Positions 22,745 through 37,742 of a stretch of DNA of 64,000 nucleotides are shown here, piece after piece; position 1 is the stretch's first letter, and each line of letters starts with the position of its first letter. The translations under genes and the position numbers were made by a program. Source of the DNA: Cristatella mucedo (Eukaryota; Bryozoa; Phylactolaemata; Cristatellidae). The stretch covers positions 539,001 through 603,000 of the forward strand of contig WPIO01000063.1 in NCBI GenBank assembly GCA_009760855.2, given 5' to 3'. The notes under the pieces are model-generated. The model searched no databases and was not told where the DNA came from. It saw only the letters and a program-made list of their open reading frames with translations.

Positions 22745-22920
22745 CTGGTTTAGCAGCCTCTTTTGCATAGCGACTCAAGAGCCTCGACTGCTATCACCGC
22801 CGCTTGCAGTGGCAATAAAGGATTGCCCGCCGCAGGATTCGAATCCACGACCTTGTGACCCCGAGGTCGTGCCAAAAAGCATCCGTTTTACCTTGAGGTC
22901 CTGGGTAATTGTATGCGCGC
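22745..22920 (-). mobile_element. tRNA-derived SINE (family 2), antisense
   Basis: 'cagcctcttttgcatagcgact...gaggattcgaatccacgacc...gaggtcgtg' matches the family 2 copies at 25328 and 27690. On the minus strand it carries a GGATTCGAATCC B-box-like core. Confidence 0.6.
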
Positions 22921-24507
22921 CCAAATAGGAGCACAAAAAAAGTGAGCGATATGTTTACCCAGAAAAGACCAGTATTGATATTTTTCGGTCTTACGCTACA
23001 AAGGTGTCGAGTTGGGAATATCAACACTAGGGAAAGTTCCTCGCGAGTGCTCGCTTCGTTCGTTTGGGAAATGAGCAGACAGTATACGGGAGCATGATGG
23101 GAACTGAGGCTACTCGGAGTGCTCTGCCCTTGCTTGCCAGTGAGTTTCTCTTTACAAGAATTCATTAACATAGAACGGTAGGATTGCCATTGCGTATGCT
23201 AGACATTAATAATACCACTGCGTCGATGCACTCTCATCGACGGTTCGATTGCCTTTACCGCGGCTCTTTGATCTGTGACCTTGAGTGTATTGAGACCGGA
23301 ATTATTTTAAATACCGTTTAATATCTGGGCCAAGGTTCATTCTCGGATGCAGACCCCCGTGAGATGCAGATTCTAATCCTGTTCACGCAATTTCCGATTT
23401 TCATTCTTAGCACAATTACAGATTACGCGTTTATATGGCTACGGATACAAAATATATGCAAAAGTAATTCTACTGACCACTGTATTTCTCCACCAGATAC
23501 TCTACAAAGTCATGCGCACCAGCTGGATGATGCATTGGGTCAACGAGATTTGGGAGCAGTTTCTAGCGACCACCTGAATGTTGACACCAGTAGCATAGCC
23601 TAACACGGCAGAATAACTTTTTAGCATTTGAAGTGTTAGCATCGATACGAGGCAGTGAAGCGCATTTGGGAGAGAGGAACCCGAATTCGAGAGAGCGGCC
23701 AGCGTCAGCGTCGTTTCTTAGGTTCTGATAAAGGACCTCCTCAGTTTTGGACTTGAGACACAAACACATACGGCAAACAATAAGGGCTACGCAGATTTGT
23801 ACAGCCATGTTGAATCAGGGGACTGGAGCAAGATTTAGCTTGGCTACGCAAGGATTGCGCAGCCGCATTGACAGTGAAGTTATGAATATTGGCTTGCATG
23901 TCCCTCCAGTAATAAGAGTAGCTTGTTGTTTTGAAAGATTCCGTTTCTTAGATTGGAGTTGGACCAACTTAAGCGTCTCCCATTTTTCTAGCAATAGAGA
24001 GCTGCCAAGATATTGAACCAAAATAAAAATCTCACGGAAATCTACTGTGACTTATGAAGAGAACCATTTTTTTGAAAATAAGTCGAATTTTTATTTATTG
24101 ACACGGGGAAGTTTGATGTGAAGATGAACTGACAACCGTCAGAGCGGTTTTATTTTAACTTCTCTGCTTTTTGTCGATGAAGTTAGAAGTATCACCTCTT
24201 TTCCTTTTTAAGCGCTCCATAAATTACACGCTCTGCCGAAGAGCCCTCGCTCTCTACGTCACTATATATTAGGGAAAGAGCAGTAACAACAAGGAAAAAA
24301 AGCAGTCAACCGATTTAACCTTAACCGATTAAACTACGGCAAGCTAGAGGCGCTTAGGCTTAGTTTATGTCAACTGTCATCTAGCGCACAAAACAACAGC
24401 TGTGAACCCGCTCTACAAGCTAACCTAAACGCGAGAGCGTAAGGTCAGTCAACATCTAATTTCTTCTCTAGCCTCTTTCCGAAGAGCGGCGGCCGCCGCC
24501 ATTCTGA
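22921..24507. other. AT-rich intergenic stretch
   Basis: No exons with support and no repeat copies recognised on either strand. Confidence 0.45.
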
Positions 24508-24599
24508 ATGGGGCGCCGCGAAGACGCTAAGCAAGACCGAACAGGCGCTCGGCAAGTCACGCGGCCTGCCGCTCTGCAAGCCGAGCCGACTTCGTTCAG

Positions 24600-24648
<49 letters not shown>

Positions 24649-24945
24649 GCGGCGGCGGCGGCTAGAAGGCGCAGCCTCAGTGGGACGCCCGTACGCGATG
24701 CTGCAACGCCGCCTTTCGGGAGTCGAAGCCCTAGCTTCCACCGGCGCCGCCGCTGCCACCACCGCCGCCGCCGCCGCCGCCGCAGCCGCAGCCGCCGCCT
24801 GTCTGAGGGTCCGAATCTCCTGGTCTTCGTCAGCCAGACTATACTGCTCATCGTAATCGGACTCTGCGCGCCCGCCACTTTGAGCATGCTGGCCGCTATT
24901 CTAAACTACCGGTCGCGGCTGGATCCCCCTCCCTCGGAATCCTAA
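24508..24945 (+). CDS. Candidate tail-anchored membrane protein ORF (hypothetical)
   Basis: A single open frame of 145 codons. It starts with a basic segment, then a polyalanine run encoded by (GGC)n at 24600-24660, two Arg-Arg-x-Ser type motifs ('RRRSLS', 'RSRRLS') and an Arg-rich run from (CCG)n. It then has a clear hydrophobic stretch ('LLVFVSQTILLIVIGLCA' and on) with a short 'YRSRL' basic flank and stop. The layout suits a small tail-anchored membrane protein with kinase sites. However, triplet-repeat DNA opens all frames, and a minus-strand frame (24468-24887) overlaps it. I do not recognise a family. The non-repetitive hydrophobic end is the only real coding signal. Confidence 0.3.
24600..24660. 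repeat. (GGC)n triplet tract
   Basis: About 20 GGC units with one AGC interruption. A complementary-type (CCG)n tract follows at about 24745-24797, so the two could pair as a hairpin. Confidence 0.8.
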
Positions 24946-24987
24946 AGGGGCCTCGCGACCGCAGCCGAAATCGAGGCTGCGGTATCG

Positions 24988-25181
24988 CTGCCTGTATCGC
25001 CTGCACTCAGTCATCGCCTGATTTGCAATGGAGACCAAAGCTACAAGCGATTCCAACCTGATTAGCTGCATTACTCTTCGTCTTGGCCGTGGGCAGCAGC
25101 CTGATAGAATCGGCTAATCCGGGCGCACCACTGCCCATCTGATTGTACACAGACGATACTTGGCAGAAGCAGCCCAAAATC
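24988..25181 (-). repeat. 194 bp dispersed repeat, copy 2 (inverted)
   Basis: Reverse complement of 15714-15907 with about three mismatches. The boundaries are sharp on both sides and no tail or terminal repeat is visible. Confidence 0.75.
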
Positions 25182-25327
25182 GCCCCTTCGGCTGAGCGTA
25201 AGAGAGGAGCTTTAGTCTCGTACCCCTCATTCTGGAATCGTATCACAAATGTTGCAGAGGGCACAACGCAAGCACGACGACGGCGCCCACAGACGGCCGG
25301 ACGTAAAAAAAAATATTAATAGTTGAT

Positions 25328-25492
25328 TTTCAACAGCCTCTATTGTAGAGCGACAGAAGAGCCTTTGCAGCTATTACCACGGTCTGCACCGGCAGTAAAT
25401 GGTCGCCCACCACAGGAATCGAACCCACGACCTCGGGTGCGAGGTCGTGAAAAGCAACCACCTTACCTAGTGTGCAATCACGGACGTAGTCG
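25328..25492 (-). mobile_element. tRNA-derived SINE (family 2), antisense
   Basis: Same structure as 27690-27855, from 'aacagcctctattgtagagcgacagaag' to 'caaccaccttacctagtgtgcaatcacgg'. Read on the minus strand it has an A-box-like 'aggtaaggtggttg' and a B-box-like 'GGTTCGATTCC'. Confidence 0.65.
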
Positions 25493-26849
25493 CACAATCG
25501 CTGAGATTAAATTAAAAGCTGCGTAGGTTGACTGCGACGATACAGGTATGACGAGTGCCATGTCAGAAATAAGGGAGCTCATTTTAGTAATTAATAATGT
25601 AGGCCGCTTAGCGTGCACTCTCTTAGTCGTAACTGAACATTGCGTTGTACGTTGAATTTTTTTAAACGGTGCTAAAGAGCTTTTGGTGAGTGCGCAATTC
25701 GATTGCGTTTGCAAACTCTTTTGACATTTTCTCTCAGTGGAACGGATAGAAAGGAAGAACCTGACCGGGATGGTGCGTCTTAGCAACGGTCTCTCAGTTG
25801 ATAGGTCATAGCGGCTGAAAATCTACGGAGATATATTCCTAATGTGGACGGTCTTTAATATTCGTATTGAATTTACCTGCGATTTTTCCAGAGTAGGCGA
25901 TTTTCTCACGATTTTTACTGACAGCGCCTCCTTCATTTAGGTGAATACGGTCTGAATTTAGTGAATACGGACTGAATGGCCAAGGTCTCTGCGCTGGTCA
26001 AACTCTAGGGCGAACTCGTTGCCGGTGATTGCTTAGATCAGCGAAGCCAAGTCTGAGCAAGTAAGCTACTCACTCAATACTATCGTTAGACCACTCTTTA
26101 TTTGTCAATGTTAATCGTTTATGGATTCTGACGTACTTCCTTTGAAAGTGATTGTAAATGTGTATGGTCTTACAAGTACTCTTCGGCTGAATGGCAACAA
26201 ACATTTGTACTTTGGCGTTTATTCGCTTGAATTCGGTGCTCATGATTTTAGACTTTGTAAACGGACAATTCTCTTAATTATACTGCCTGCCTAATGGTCA
26301 TTTGTGTGGACGTGTGTGCGTGTGTGTGCGTATGTGTGTGTGTGTGTGTGCTGCTTGTGCACGCGTCATACGACCGAGTAAGAATGCATCTTCCTGAGCC
26401 AGTTTTTGGATGTAGTCAGTTGTGTGTTACTTTTGTTCGAAAACGGATAAGTCAGCCTAAGCGATGGTCTGCTGGCTAGTGAGTCATTGAAGTTTAGCCT
26501 TGGTCCGGCTAAACGCCTATATGATGAACTCGAATTTCGAAATTAAGTATTGTGTACCTTCGATTTTTTTAAAGGTGCACAATAGTGATGAAATACTTTG
26601 TCGTGTCTTTTTTCATAAAATATGCCTTTTTATTGATTGCCTAAACTCGGCGATATTCAGTTTCCGAACTTTAATTCCATTCAAATGAATCAAACAATCT
26701 CAAATAGCGAATAAAGGGAAGTAAACCTGTCGAGGCACTTTGATAACCTCGAAAGGAAGCGTCTAAATTCGTAATTGATAGCTGCACAATTTTAGCAAGC
26801 TTAACGCACCAAGGATAATTCACGAGGACGAAGCAAAAGCTGTGAAATG
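25493..26849. other. AT-rich intergenic stretch with a short (GT)n run
   Basis: A (GT)n microsatellite lies near 26308-26350. Nothing else was recognised. Confidence 0.45.
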
Positions 26850-27130
26850 TGTGTTTTGACTCTTCTTAGATGTTGTCTAGTCAGAGGATGTTGCAGTGTC
26901 AGTTGGATATGAGTTCTCGGCTTCCGGAGCATAGGAAATAGAGGCAAGGCTTTCAGTTGATTTGAGATTGGTTAGAAACCCTGCCCAACGACCCTAGTCG
27001 TCGGGATCGGGCTGTACGACAGGTGCCTGTTAAAAAGTACTTCGGATAGGAAGAGACCGGAGCAAGATATGAAAAAAAAATTAAAAGTATGTGAATTAAG
27101 CCTCGAAAAACTTTAGCCGTCAGTGGTAAA
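26850..27130 (-). mobile_element. Old LINE family B fragment (antisense)
   Basis: 'cttagatgttgtctagtcagaggatgttgcagtg...cggagcatagg' parallels 'aatgtggtcaggtcaggggatgttctgatg...gggagcatacg' at 7600-7670. Strongly decayed. Confidence 0.4.
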
Positions 27131-27689
27131 ATCGATTAGATAATTCACCCTTCCTCTAGAAGTCGGATGTTTCTAACATTCGTGCTGCTGCCAAGGGGGC
27201 TGGGTTAGCAGCATCGACGTTCAGCCAGAACTAGGCCGTCATCACAGTGCTAGTAGCAGTGCAAGTCTCAGCCGACCAACGACGAATGCCAGTGAAGCCT
27301 TGAGCTTTGCCATCACGGCTAGCGACTGTCAAGTGCAGCATCAATGCACGAACACGTCGGAGACAAAGAGCGCCAACAGCTTAACATGACAAATGCATAT
27401 CCATAGCTTAGAGAAGTCTATACGACAGCGACGAAAGGTCCCAGCCTTGCAACATGGCGCGAAACGACTCTCGGAAGGCTCAAAGCCTAGAGCACGACTC
27501 TTCTTAACTACTTAAGCCCACATCCTGGAGCCACACCCACCACTCCCTGGCTATTCCGTGGCTTCGGCTTTGTGCTGCTATGCATACCAATTATCTCATA
27601 ATCACTTCCTAACTCTTGCAATTCAGGAACCAAGAACAATGAACATCAGTCATAATGCGATGGATTTGCCGCCGTTTCAGTGCTCAAGA

Positions 27690-27855
27690 CGATTTAACAG
27701 CCTCTTTTGTATGGCGACAGAAGGGCCTATACGGCTATCGCCACCGCTTGCTGCGGCAATATAGGATCACCCACGGCGGGATTCGAACCAACCACCTCGG
27801 GACCAAGGTCGTGAAAAGCAACCACCTTACTTAGTGTGCCATCACGGCTCACCGA
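27690..27855 (-). mobile_element. tRNA-derived SINE (family 2), antisense, best copy
   Basis: On the minus strand the head 'ggcacactaagtaaggtggttgc' and core 'tggttcgaatcccg' resemble the A and B boxes of a tRNA. The element ends with the complement of 'cagcctcttttgtatggcg'. Confidence 0.65.
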
Positions 27856-28000
27856 TTCTGGACAAATGAAATATTCATGGATAAACGAAGTATTCATGGA
27901 CCAGTAAGGTCCAGCTTTTTTGGTTTTGTATGACGCCAAAAAAGCTTGAAAAACTTACTTTAATGATGAGCGTGACCAGGGTGTGATCGAGGCAATGTCC

Positions 28001-28006
28001 TTTATT
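28001..28006 (-). terminator. Possible poly(A) signal of the TIMP gene
   Basis: TTTATT on the plus strand is AATAAA on the minus strand. It lies about 800 bp past the TIMP stop codon, which would imply a GC-rich 3' UTR of roughly 0.8 kb with no nearer AATAAA. Confidence 0.25.
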
Positions 28007-28800
28007 TGAGGCCTTGGAGAAAACCCATCCTGGAAACCCTCGCGATGCAGTCCTAGAATTGTGAGGTGTGTCTAAAAAGCCATTGTTCGAGTGTCTTTTC
28101 ATTGCATTCGGGCAAGCGATGCTCAGCCTGCTCTTATGCAGCGATGCAAAAGTGGACGACTACTGCACTGCCAGATTGAAAAGCTGCATAGGTCATACGT
28201 TAATGACGCAGCCGAGAGAAACCGGAGGGTCGAGGCTAGAATGCCCGATCCTAGTCATCCGGGCACAGGAAGTGGGCGACCAGGCCGGGCATGAAAATCA
28301 GCAACAACTGCAGACTTTAAACCTCTGCAGCACCACGTCACCGCATGCCGTGCCGTCCATTGTCCGTGAAAAAGACTCGGTCGCTGTACAGACAGCAAGC
28401 CATGAACCGGCCACACCAACTTGCAACAGCGGCTGCATGCTCCAGCAGCGACCCTAGCCGCAATTGCCGCCAGAGGGCGCGTCGTTACAGGGCCAAGATA
28501 TAGACACCTGTGTCGTTCTCGCGGCCTGTGGCAGTCGTTAGCGATAGCCGATAGTGAGCGACGGTTCGGTTCTAGCGCGGTAGCGTGTCGCTCGAGGTCG
28601 CTGAGGTCGCTGTGCAGCATCCAACGCACGAGGGAAAGACTGCCACCTGATGCAGCTCCACTGCTGCGACGTCGATCAGTCGGCGGTCGGGCAGTGGCTG
28701 ACACACATGCCGAAGCTATTCGCGGGCAGGATGCGGTGACTGCATCACTGCGCCCGCGATCATCACAGTCTCGCCGCCGCCGCCGCCACCACCGCAGCAG

Positions 28801-32175
<3,375 letters not shown>

Positions 32176-32554
32176 CGTGTCGTCTTGGTTTCTTCGTGTC
32201 GTCTTGGTTTCTTTGCACCTGTAGGACAGATGGCATAGCGCTGCAATGCCAGCACCACATCCTCCGACGCTCGCTCACGCTGCGCCGCTTGGCGACGACG
32301 CCGAAAAAATCCAAGGTCTGCCGGCTTCTGCTGCCGACCGTCGGCAGTCACCGAAGCGGCTGCATCAGGAGCGCTGCCAGGCAGGCGGGCTGGCAGCGCG
32401 GCATGACCGGCGAGAGCAGCAGCAGCGGCGGCGGCGGCCAGCCTACCGGCGGCTGAGCTTCTTCGTGGGGAGGAGTACAGGCGAGCCCGCTTCAGTTCCC
32501 AGTGCGCTCCGGCTAGGCGAGTCGTCTAATGAGCGATGCGAGCCTGCGACCTCG

Positions 32555-32562
32555 TTTTTATA
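32555..32562 (-). promoter_or_regulatory. Candidate TATA box for TIMP
   Basis: The minus strand reads TATAAAAA about 380 bp upstream of the TIMP start codon. If used directly, the 5' UTR would be about 350 nt. A 5' UTR intron is also possible. Confidence 0.35.
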
Positions 32563-33959
32563 GGCCACTTTTACGGGTAGGGGGCTTCACCCACTCATCG
32601 CCCGGCTTCCAGTCGCCAACGCAAGCGGCTGTGAGCTGTTCGCCGGAAACGGGGGGGGTTTAAGATGATCGCGTTATCGCTGGCTGTGCTCGCCGACGAT
32701 GGACCAGCCTTGCTCGTGTCAACTTCCTGCATTATCACAATATTCCATAGATTTTTCATCGGCTGCTGCCATTCGACTTGCCAGAAAGGAAGCCGAAGAG
32801 CAAGGGCAAATGACTCCCAGTCGACATGTCGCTCCTGCCACAATGGACTAGTCCAGCTTCCTTCGGCGCCTTCCCACCGCCGCTGTCCACCGCCCCCTCC
32901 TTAGAGGCACCTGCCTAGGGCCACGCGTGCCAGGCCCGAATGCCTACCGGCTTGCTCACCGCGAGTTTGGCTCGGGCTTGCCGACCTTGACCAGTCTGCC
33001 AGACCGACGGGCAACAGCAGCGGACCCTCCGGTGAGCCAACCGAGGCAGAGAGGTGAGCTAGGTAAAAGAGACTCGCTCGGGCGGCGAGAGCTTCCTCCG
33101 GCTCCACTTCCGGAGCTGACTTGCCCCGTCGTCTGCCCAACTCTAGCGGCCAGCCAAATGCAGTGACAAAAAATCTCCCTCACTCCCGCAAGAATGTTGC
33201 CAGCATCGGCATTCGTGCGAGCGATCCGATCTTTGGCAGCAGCCATCTTTACCCGCCGACGGCGGTCCAAGCTGCTGCAGCTACGCTTCCCTACTACGGC
33301 ACTGGAAGCTCTCCTGCCGAAGCTTGGTTTCGCTGAATCGTGGGCATTCAAAGTGGTGGCGGCGGTGCGCCACAGCGCTTGGATTATGACCGACGGTCAT
33401 TCGTCGCGGCTCCTGAATTGTAGCGGCTTGGAACCGATCGTGCGACGATCTATGTCCAATGCAGCATAAAAGCCGAAGCCTGTTTAAAGCTTATCAGTTT
33501 GTTGTGCGACCATAGCGAAAAAGAAACTACGTGCTTGTGAACCTCTGCACACTTATCGCTTCGGGCTGCTGGGCGTGCCACGCTAAGTTCGGCGTTAGAT
33601 ACGAAGAAGAAACCACTATACTAATGACCTGCATATTAGTTACGATCGTGCGTACCCACTATCGCTTCTTTATCGTAGTTCCAATGCATTCCCAGATGTT
33701 GTAGCTGTTGCGAAGATTCATGGATAATTCATTAACAAAAGAAAAGCGCCCGGAGCCGCCCCGGGGCGGGTGGTCGGGGCCTTGAGCTGAGACGCCGCTC
33801 GTTCGGCGGGAGCTTCGAGCTGAGCAACCCCTCATTTCGTATTCCCAGCATTGTCTCGAACCACTCAGCTCGTTCTCCCTTAAGCGCTACTTCGAATCTC
33901 TCTTACTTAGCGGTCCTCGGGCCTGTTATAACTCCGGAGGCCCAAATTATCTATTGTCT
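32563..33959. other. GC-rich upstream region of TIMP, no gene assigned
   Basis: Overlapping frames on both strands (up to 131 codons) without domains. Splice-donor-like 'gagag|gtgagc' occurs at 33053 on the plus strand, but no exon could be built. Confidence 0.4.
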
Positions 33960-35125
33960 TTGGAATCCTCGCAAAATGTGCAATAAACCCCTTGTAATAA
34001 GTGATCTTATTTCTGGAAAAGGTCTTGACCTGCTCGCTTTGATTGAAACTTGGCTAAAGTCACCAAACTAAAATTCCCGACAATTAAAGACGCAACACCG
34101 AGTGGTTTTTCCTTCTTTCACATGCCTGGATCAATCAAAACTGGAGGGGGAGTTGCTGTTATCGCACGATCGAACTTCGACTTCAAGCCGTTTGCAGAAC
34201 CCTCGAAGCAGACTTTCGAATCTATTGTCTTGCTTTCACCCAACAAGCTGCTGATGGTAGTAGTAGTCTATTGCCTACCAGGTACCAAGTCCACCTTTAT
34301 CTCAGATTTCTCCGATCTCATTTCGATTATGTGTGCAAGAAGTCAATATTGTCTCATTGTAGGTGATTTCTGCATTCATTTTGATAACTTATCTCTGGCC
34401 TTCAGCACTAAACTTCGTGCACTCACTGACTTATTGTCTCTTGTGGCTTATGTGCACGGCCCTACTCACATCAAGGGTCACACGCTCGACCACATTTTCT
34501 CATAACACTGATCTTTGTCATCACCAATCATTACCATATTCTGTTTATCTGACCGTATGAAAATCGCATTCGGTCTATAATGTGTACCCTCCTCCTCTTC
34601 ATCTAAAGTCACCTGTGAATCGCGAAACCTCAAGACCCTTGATATCGATGCTGTCCGTGCGAGAATATCTGCCTCGCCTCTGCTGCTCAGTCCCCCTTCC
34701 GACCTGTCATCATTGGTAGATAGCTACAACACGACCCTAGCCGACATTCTCGACGAGTTTGCACCTCTGACTAAGCGCACTGTTCGCCCTCGCCCAGACG
34801 GCCTGTCGTTTACCATAGACATTAACCTAGGTAGGTCTCCTAAGCAAAAACTTGAAAAAGTACAAAAGATCAGGACTAACTGTTCATCGACAGGCATACG
34901 AGGACTGCTGCAGATCGTACCAATCAATCCTAGCAAGGGCCGAGTGTAGTTACTTATATAAAAACATTGTTGAATCACTGATTCAAAATCCAAAAATCTG
35001 ATGTCGACGATCAACCAGCCATCTTCTTAACCGCTCCCATGTTAGCTCCTTACCTAGTGATCTCTGTGATGACCTAACTGATCACTTCTCTAGCTGCTTT
35101 GTCAACAAGATTGACAAGATCAGTA
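33960..35125 (+). mobile_element. CR1/L2-type LINE fragment, endonuclease plus linker
   Basis: The plus strand reads 'ISDLISGKGLDLLALIETWL' at about 34000-34058. After a frameshift comes 'GFSFFHMPGS...GGGVAVIARSNF', then 'VVVYCLPGTKSTFISDFSDL', 'YCLIVGDFCIHFD' and 'VHGPTHIKGHTLDHIFS' (frame 34050-34505). This is the order of an APE-type endonuclease; the catalytic GDFN appears here as GDFC. The linker follows with 'YNTTLADILDEFAPLTKRTV' and 'SSCFVNKIDKI'. The copy stops before the RT and is frameshifted. Confidence 0.8.
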
Positions 35126-37077
35126 TTATTATTATTGTATTTATTATATTTATATTATTATTATTATATTGTTATTATTACAATTACTGTTAACCTTGAA
35201 GATGTAAAGGGCGATAACGCTACCAATGTAACCGCAGTAGCAGACCATAGTTGGAGTTCCGTGTGTTAAAATCGGTAAGCCCGATATATGGCGCCAGAAG
35301 CCAGAGATTATTACTTTACGCGAGACCATAGAAACGGTTGCGGGTATCGTGTGAGTGTCTGGTACCTTACCTGTGTGACAATTTGGGGAACGGCCTGGTC
35401 GTTCTTCCTGAGCCGGCTATTGTGGAGCCTGCAACTGTTGTAGCTAGCTTCGAAACTGCCGCTGTGCCAACTGTCGAGGTAGTCGAATGCTGCTGCTATG
35501 ACGGGGATCAAATTGCTTTCCTTCACTTCGAGCTTACTACCGACGGTGCCTGCGCCACGAGTCGTGTAAATGCTGCCAGCTCTCGTTAGGCGCCAGATGA
35601 AGACCCTGCGATTTCTGTGCTGTGTTCAATGCAGCGCTATGCCTATGCATCGCGCGGCACTGCGTTCGGCACTGCTTAATGCTGCGGATCATCCATGCTC
35701 ATCCACCGTCTTATCTTGCTATCTCTACGTTTCCACGACGACTCCTACTTTTATCGCTTTTGCCCGCTTGGAGCTCGGTTCTTCTCTTGAGAAATCTTAA
35801 CGCGAATCCTTCTTCGGCGATGCCGTTGACTTTGCAGATGGCGATTGCGATGCCGCCATCTTCGTCAAGTACGTGAATGCCGATGAGCTTCCAGCGGTTA
35901 CGACAGGTTGCTACGACTGTTGCTGAATCGGCACATCGCAAAAGCGAATTATGCATTGAATTTCTTGTTCAAATTTGCGATGGAAACTAAGTTTTCGAAA
36001 CTTTTCGAAAGCCGGCCAGTGAGTGTGCGTCCAATAGTCGTTGGACACCAAAGTTCTTTCTATCATACCACCGCTAACTAAAACGCAGGCAGACAAGACT
36101 GGATTGCTGAGTCAATGCCAGCGCTGACTGAGAACGGTTTGTAGAAATCGCACTCGCTCGTGTCACCCAGCAGGGAGGTCTTTTCCCATGCTGCGTTAAT
36201 CTCCTACTAATCGTTAATCTGCTCCTACGCTGCACTAATCTCGTTCCAGTTTGAGGTCGCTTTGAGTATCTACGAAGATAGCACTGCGGCTAGTAGGCCC
36301 TCTCACCCGTCTCCAGCCATGTGAATGGCTGAAGACCTGAAAGTCTGAACAGAAGAGGGTTGTGGGGACGCATGGATGCCTAACTCGCTGTTTGGACGGC
36401 GGCCGGCGATGAATGAAGATGGGACAGCTACGACGACAGCTTCGAGGAAAGCGTCTAAAAATCCTCGGTAGTAATTTACGTTAGAGTCATACGAGGCGGC
36501 GAAACTGAGCTTTTACATCTACCGCAGCCGGTTGGGCTAGTTTTTCATCATTCAGGCCACTACGACCTTAATTTAAGGAGGAGGCAGCGAACGATGGCAT
36601 GCTAAACTCAGCCCGACTATGGCCGGCATTCGTTATTCACTGTTCGCGAATTACTAGGAACGCTAGGAGCCGCGTGCGTGCGTGCGTGGGTGTGCCACTA
36701 TCTACGGTCAAGGCAGCTTAAAAGCCAAAATCATACAATACGCACGAAGATTGCTCTCCGGAAGTTGAGCTGACTTTAGCTCTAGGCTTTGAGAGCCGCA
36801 CGAGAGTCGTTGCACGCTACACAGCCACTGTCGAATGCCGGAAACCTACGTAGCAAAGTCAAAAAGACTTTTCTGCTGCGCTGCGGATATGGACTCGTCA
36901 CTAGACTTGCTAAGTGTGTGCGCTCTTTGTTGCTGCCTTTGTCCTGCTACAGTTATCATCAGCAAACCGGATGCGGCGGACACCAGATGCGGCGGCACCT
37001 ACGAGTCATCGTCGGTCATGACTCGAGGTTAGTGGCTTCATCGTAGTTCGTCGCAAGTAGGCTAAGACTCGCATCGT
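35126..37077. other. Intergenic stretch
   Basis: Starts with an (ATT)n-rich run at 35126-35180. Open frames at 35311-35526 (minus), 35338-35589 (plus) and 35711-35956 (minus) show no recognisable domain. Confidence 0.4.
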
Positions 37078-37218
37078 TGGTTTGGCCCAGCGGTTAAAGT
37101 GCTCGCACCGACTAAGGTTTGGCTGAGGTCGTGGGCTCGAGCCCGAGGCATATGTGAAGCGCCTGAATAGAGATTAAGTTCTCTTGGGGCGCTATACAAA
37201 TACACTGTATTTTTTTAT
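37078..37218 (+). mobile_element. tRNA-derived SINE (family 1), near-complete
   Basis: Head 'tggtttggcccagcggttaaagtgctcg' (A-box region), then 'gaggtcgtgggctcgagccc' (B box). The body is 'gaagcgcctgaatagagattaagttctcttggggcgctatac', followed by a T-rich tail. The body's last 40 bp resembles the 3' tail of LINE family B, the usual SINE/LINE tail sharing. Confidence 0.8.
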
Positions 37219-37580
37219 CGTTGCAAGCACTGTGTCTATTGCTTAGTCCTGCTTTGTCACCACATCAGTAATGGTACCGTGCTTTAGGTTGTGCTTTCGT
37301 GCAAAGAGCGATCCAACCGAACCGCACCCTGCTGCAAAGCATAGACGCATTGCAGCTGCTCATGCTGGCAGACACAAATGGATTTCAACAGTCGAATTAC
37401 TTCTGCTCTCCAATTGGAAGTTGGAACAAAAATCACGCTTGCAAAAATCACTCGGACGCTAACGCTGCAGGCTAGCTATGTCAAACGAGATTTTGGAAGA
37501 GGCTAAATTAAAAATACAACGAGGCTTGAGGAAAATGCCTCCGAAAAATCTACCCAGTTGCATGTCGTAGCATTCGCCGC

Positions 37581-37742
37581 ACTGGTTTGGCCCAGCGGTT
37601 AAGCGCTCGCCCGACCAAGGTCAGGGTGAATGTACTTGATGCCCGAGGTCATGGGCTTGAGACCTACGACGTATGTGAAGCGCCTGAATAGATATTTAGA
37701 TATTAAGTTCTCTTAGGGCGCTGTACAAATACATTATTGTTT
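37581..37742 (+). mobile_element. tRNA-derived SINE (family 1), diverged
   Basis: Same order of elements as 37078-37218 but with an insertion in the tRNA part and a duplicated 'agatattta' in the body. Ends in 'gcgctgtacaaatacatta'. Confidence 0.75.

Noticed and set aside
14490-27855. tRNA genes
   Set aside because: The tRNA-like A/B boxes occur in dispersed, diverged repeats with SINE bodies; no complete cloverleaf with a clear anticodon was seen.
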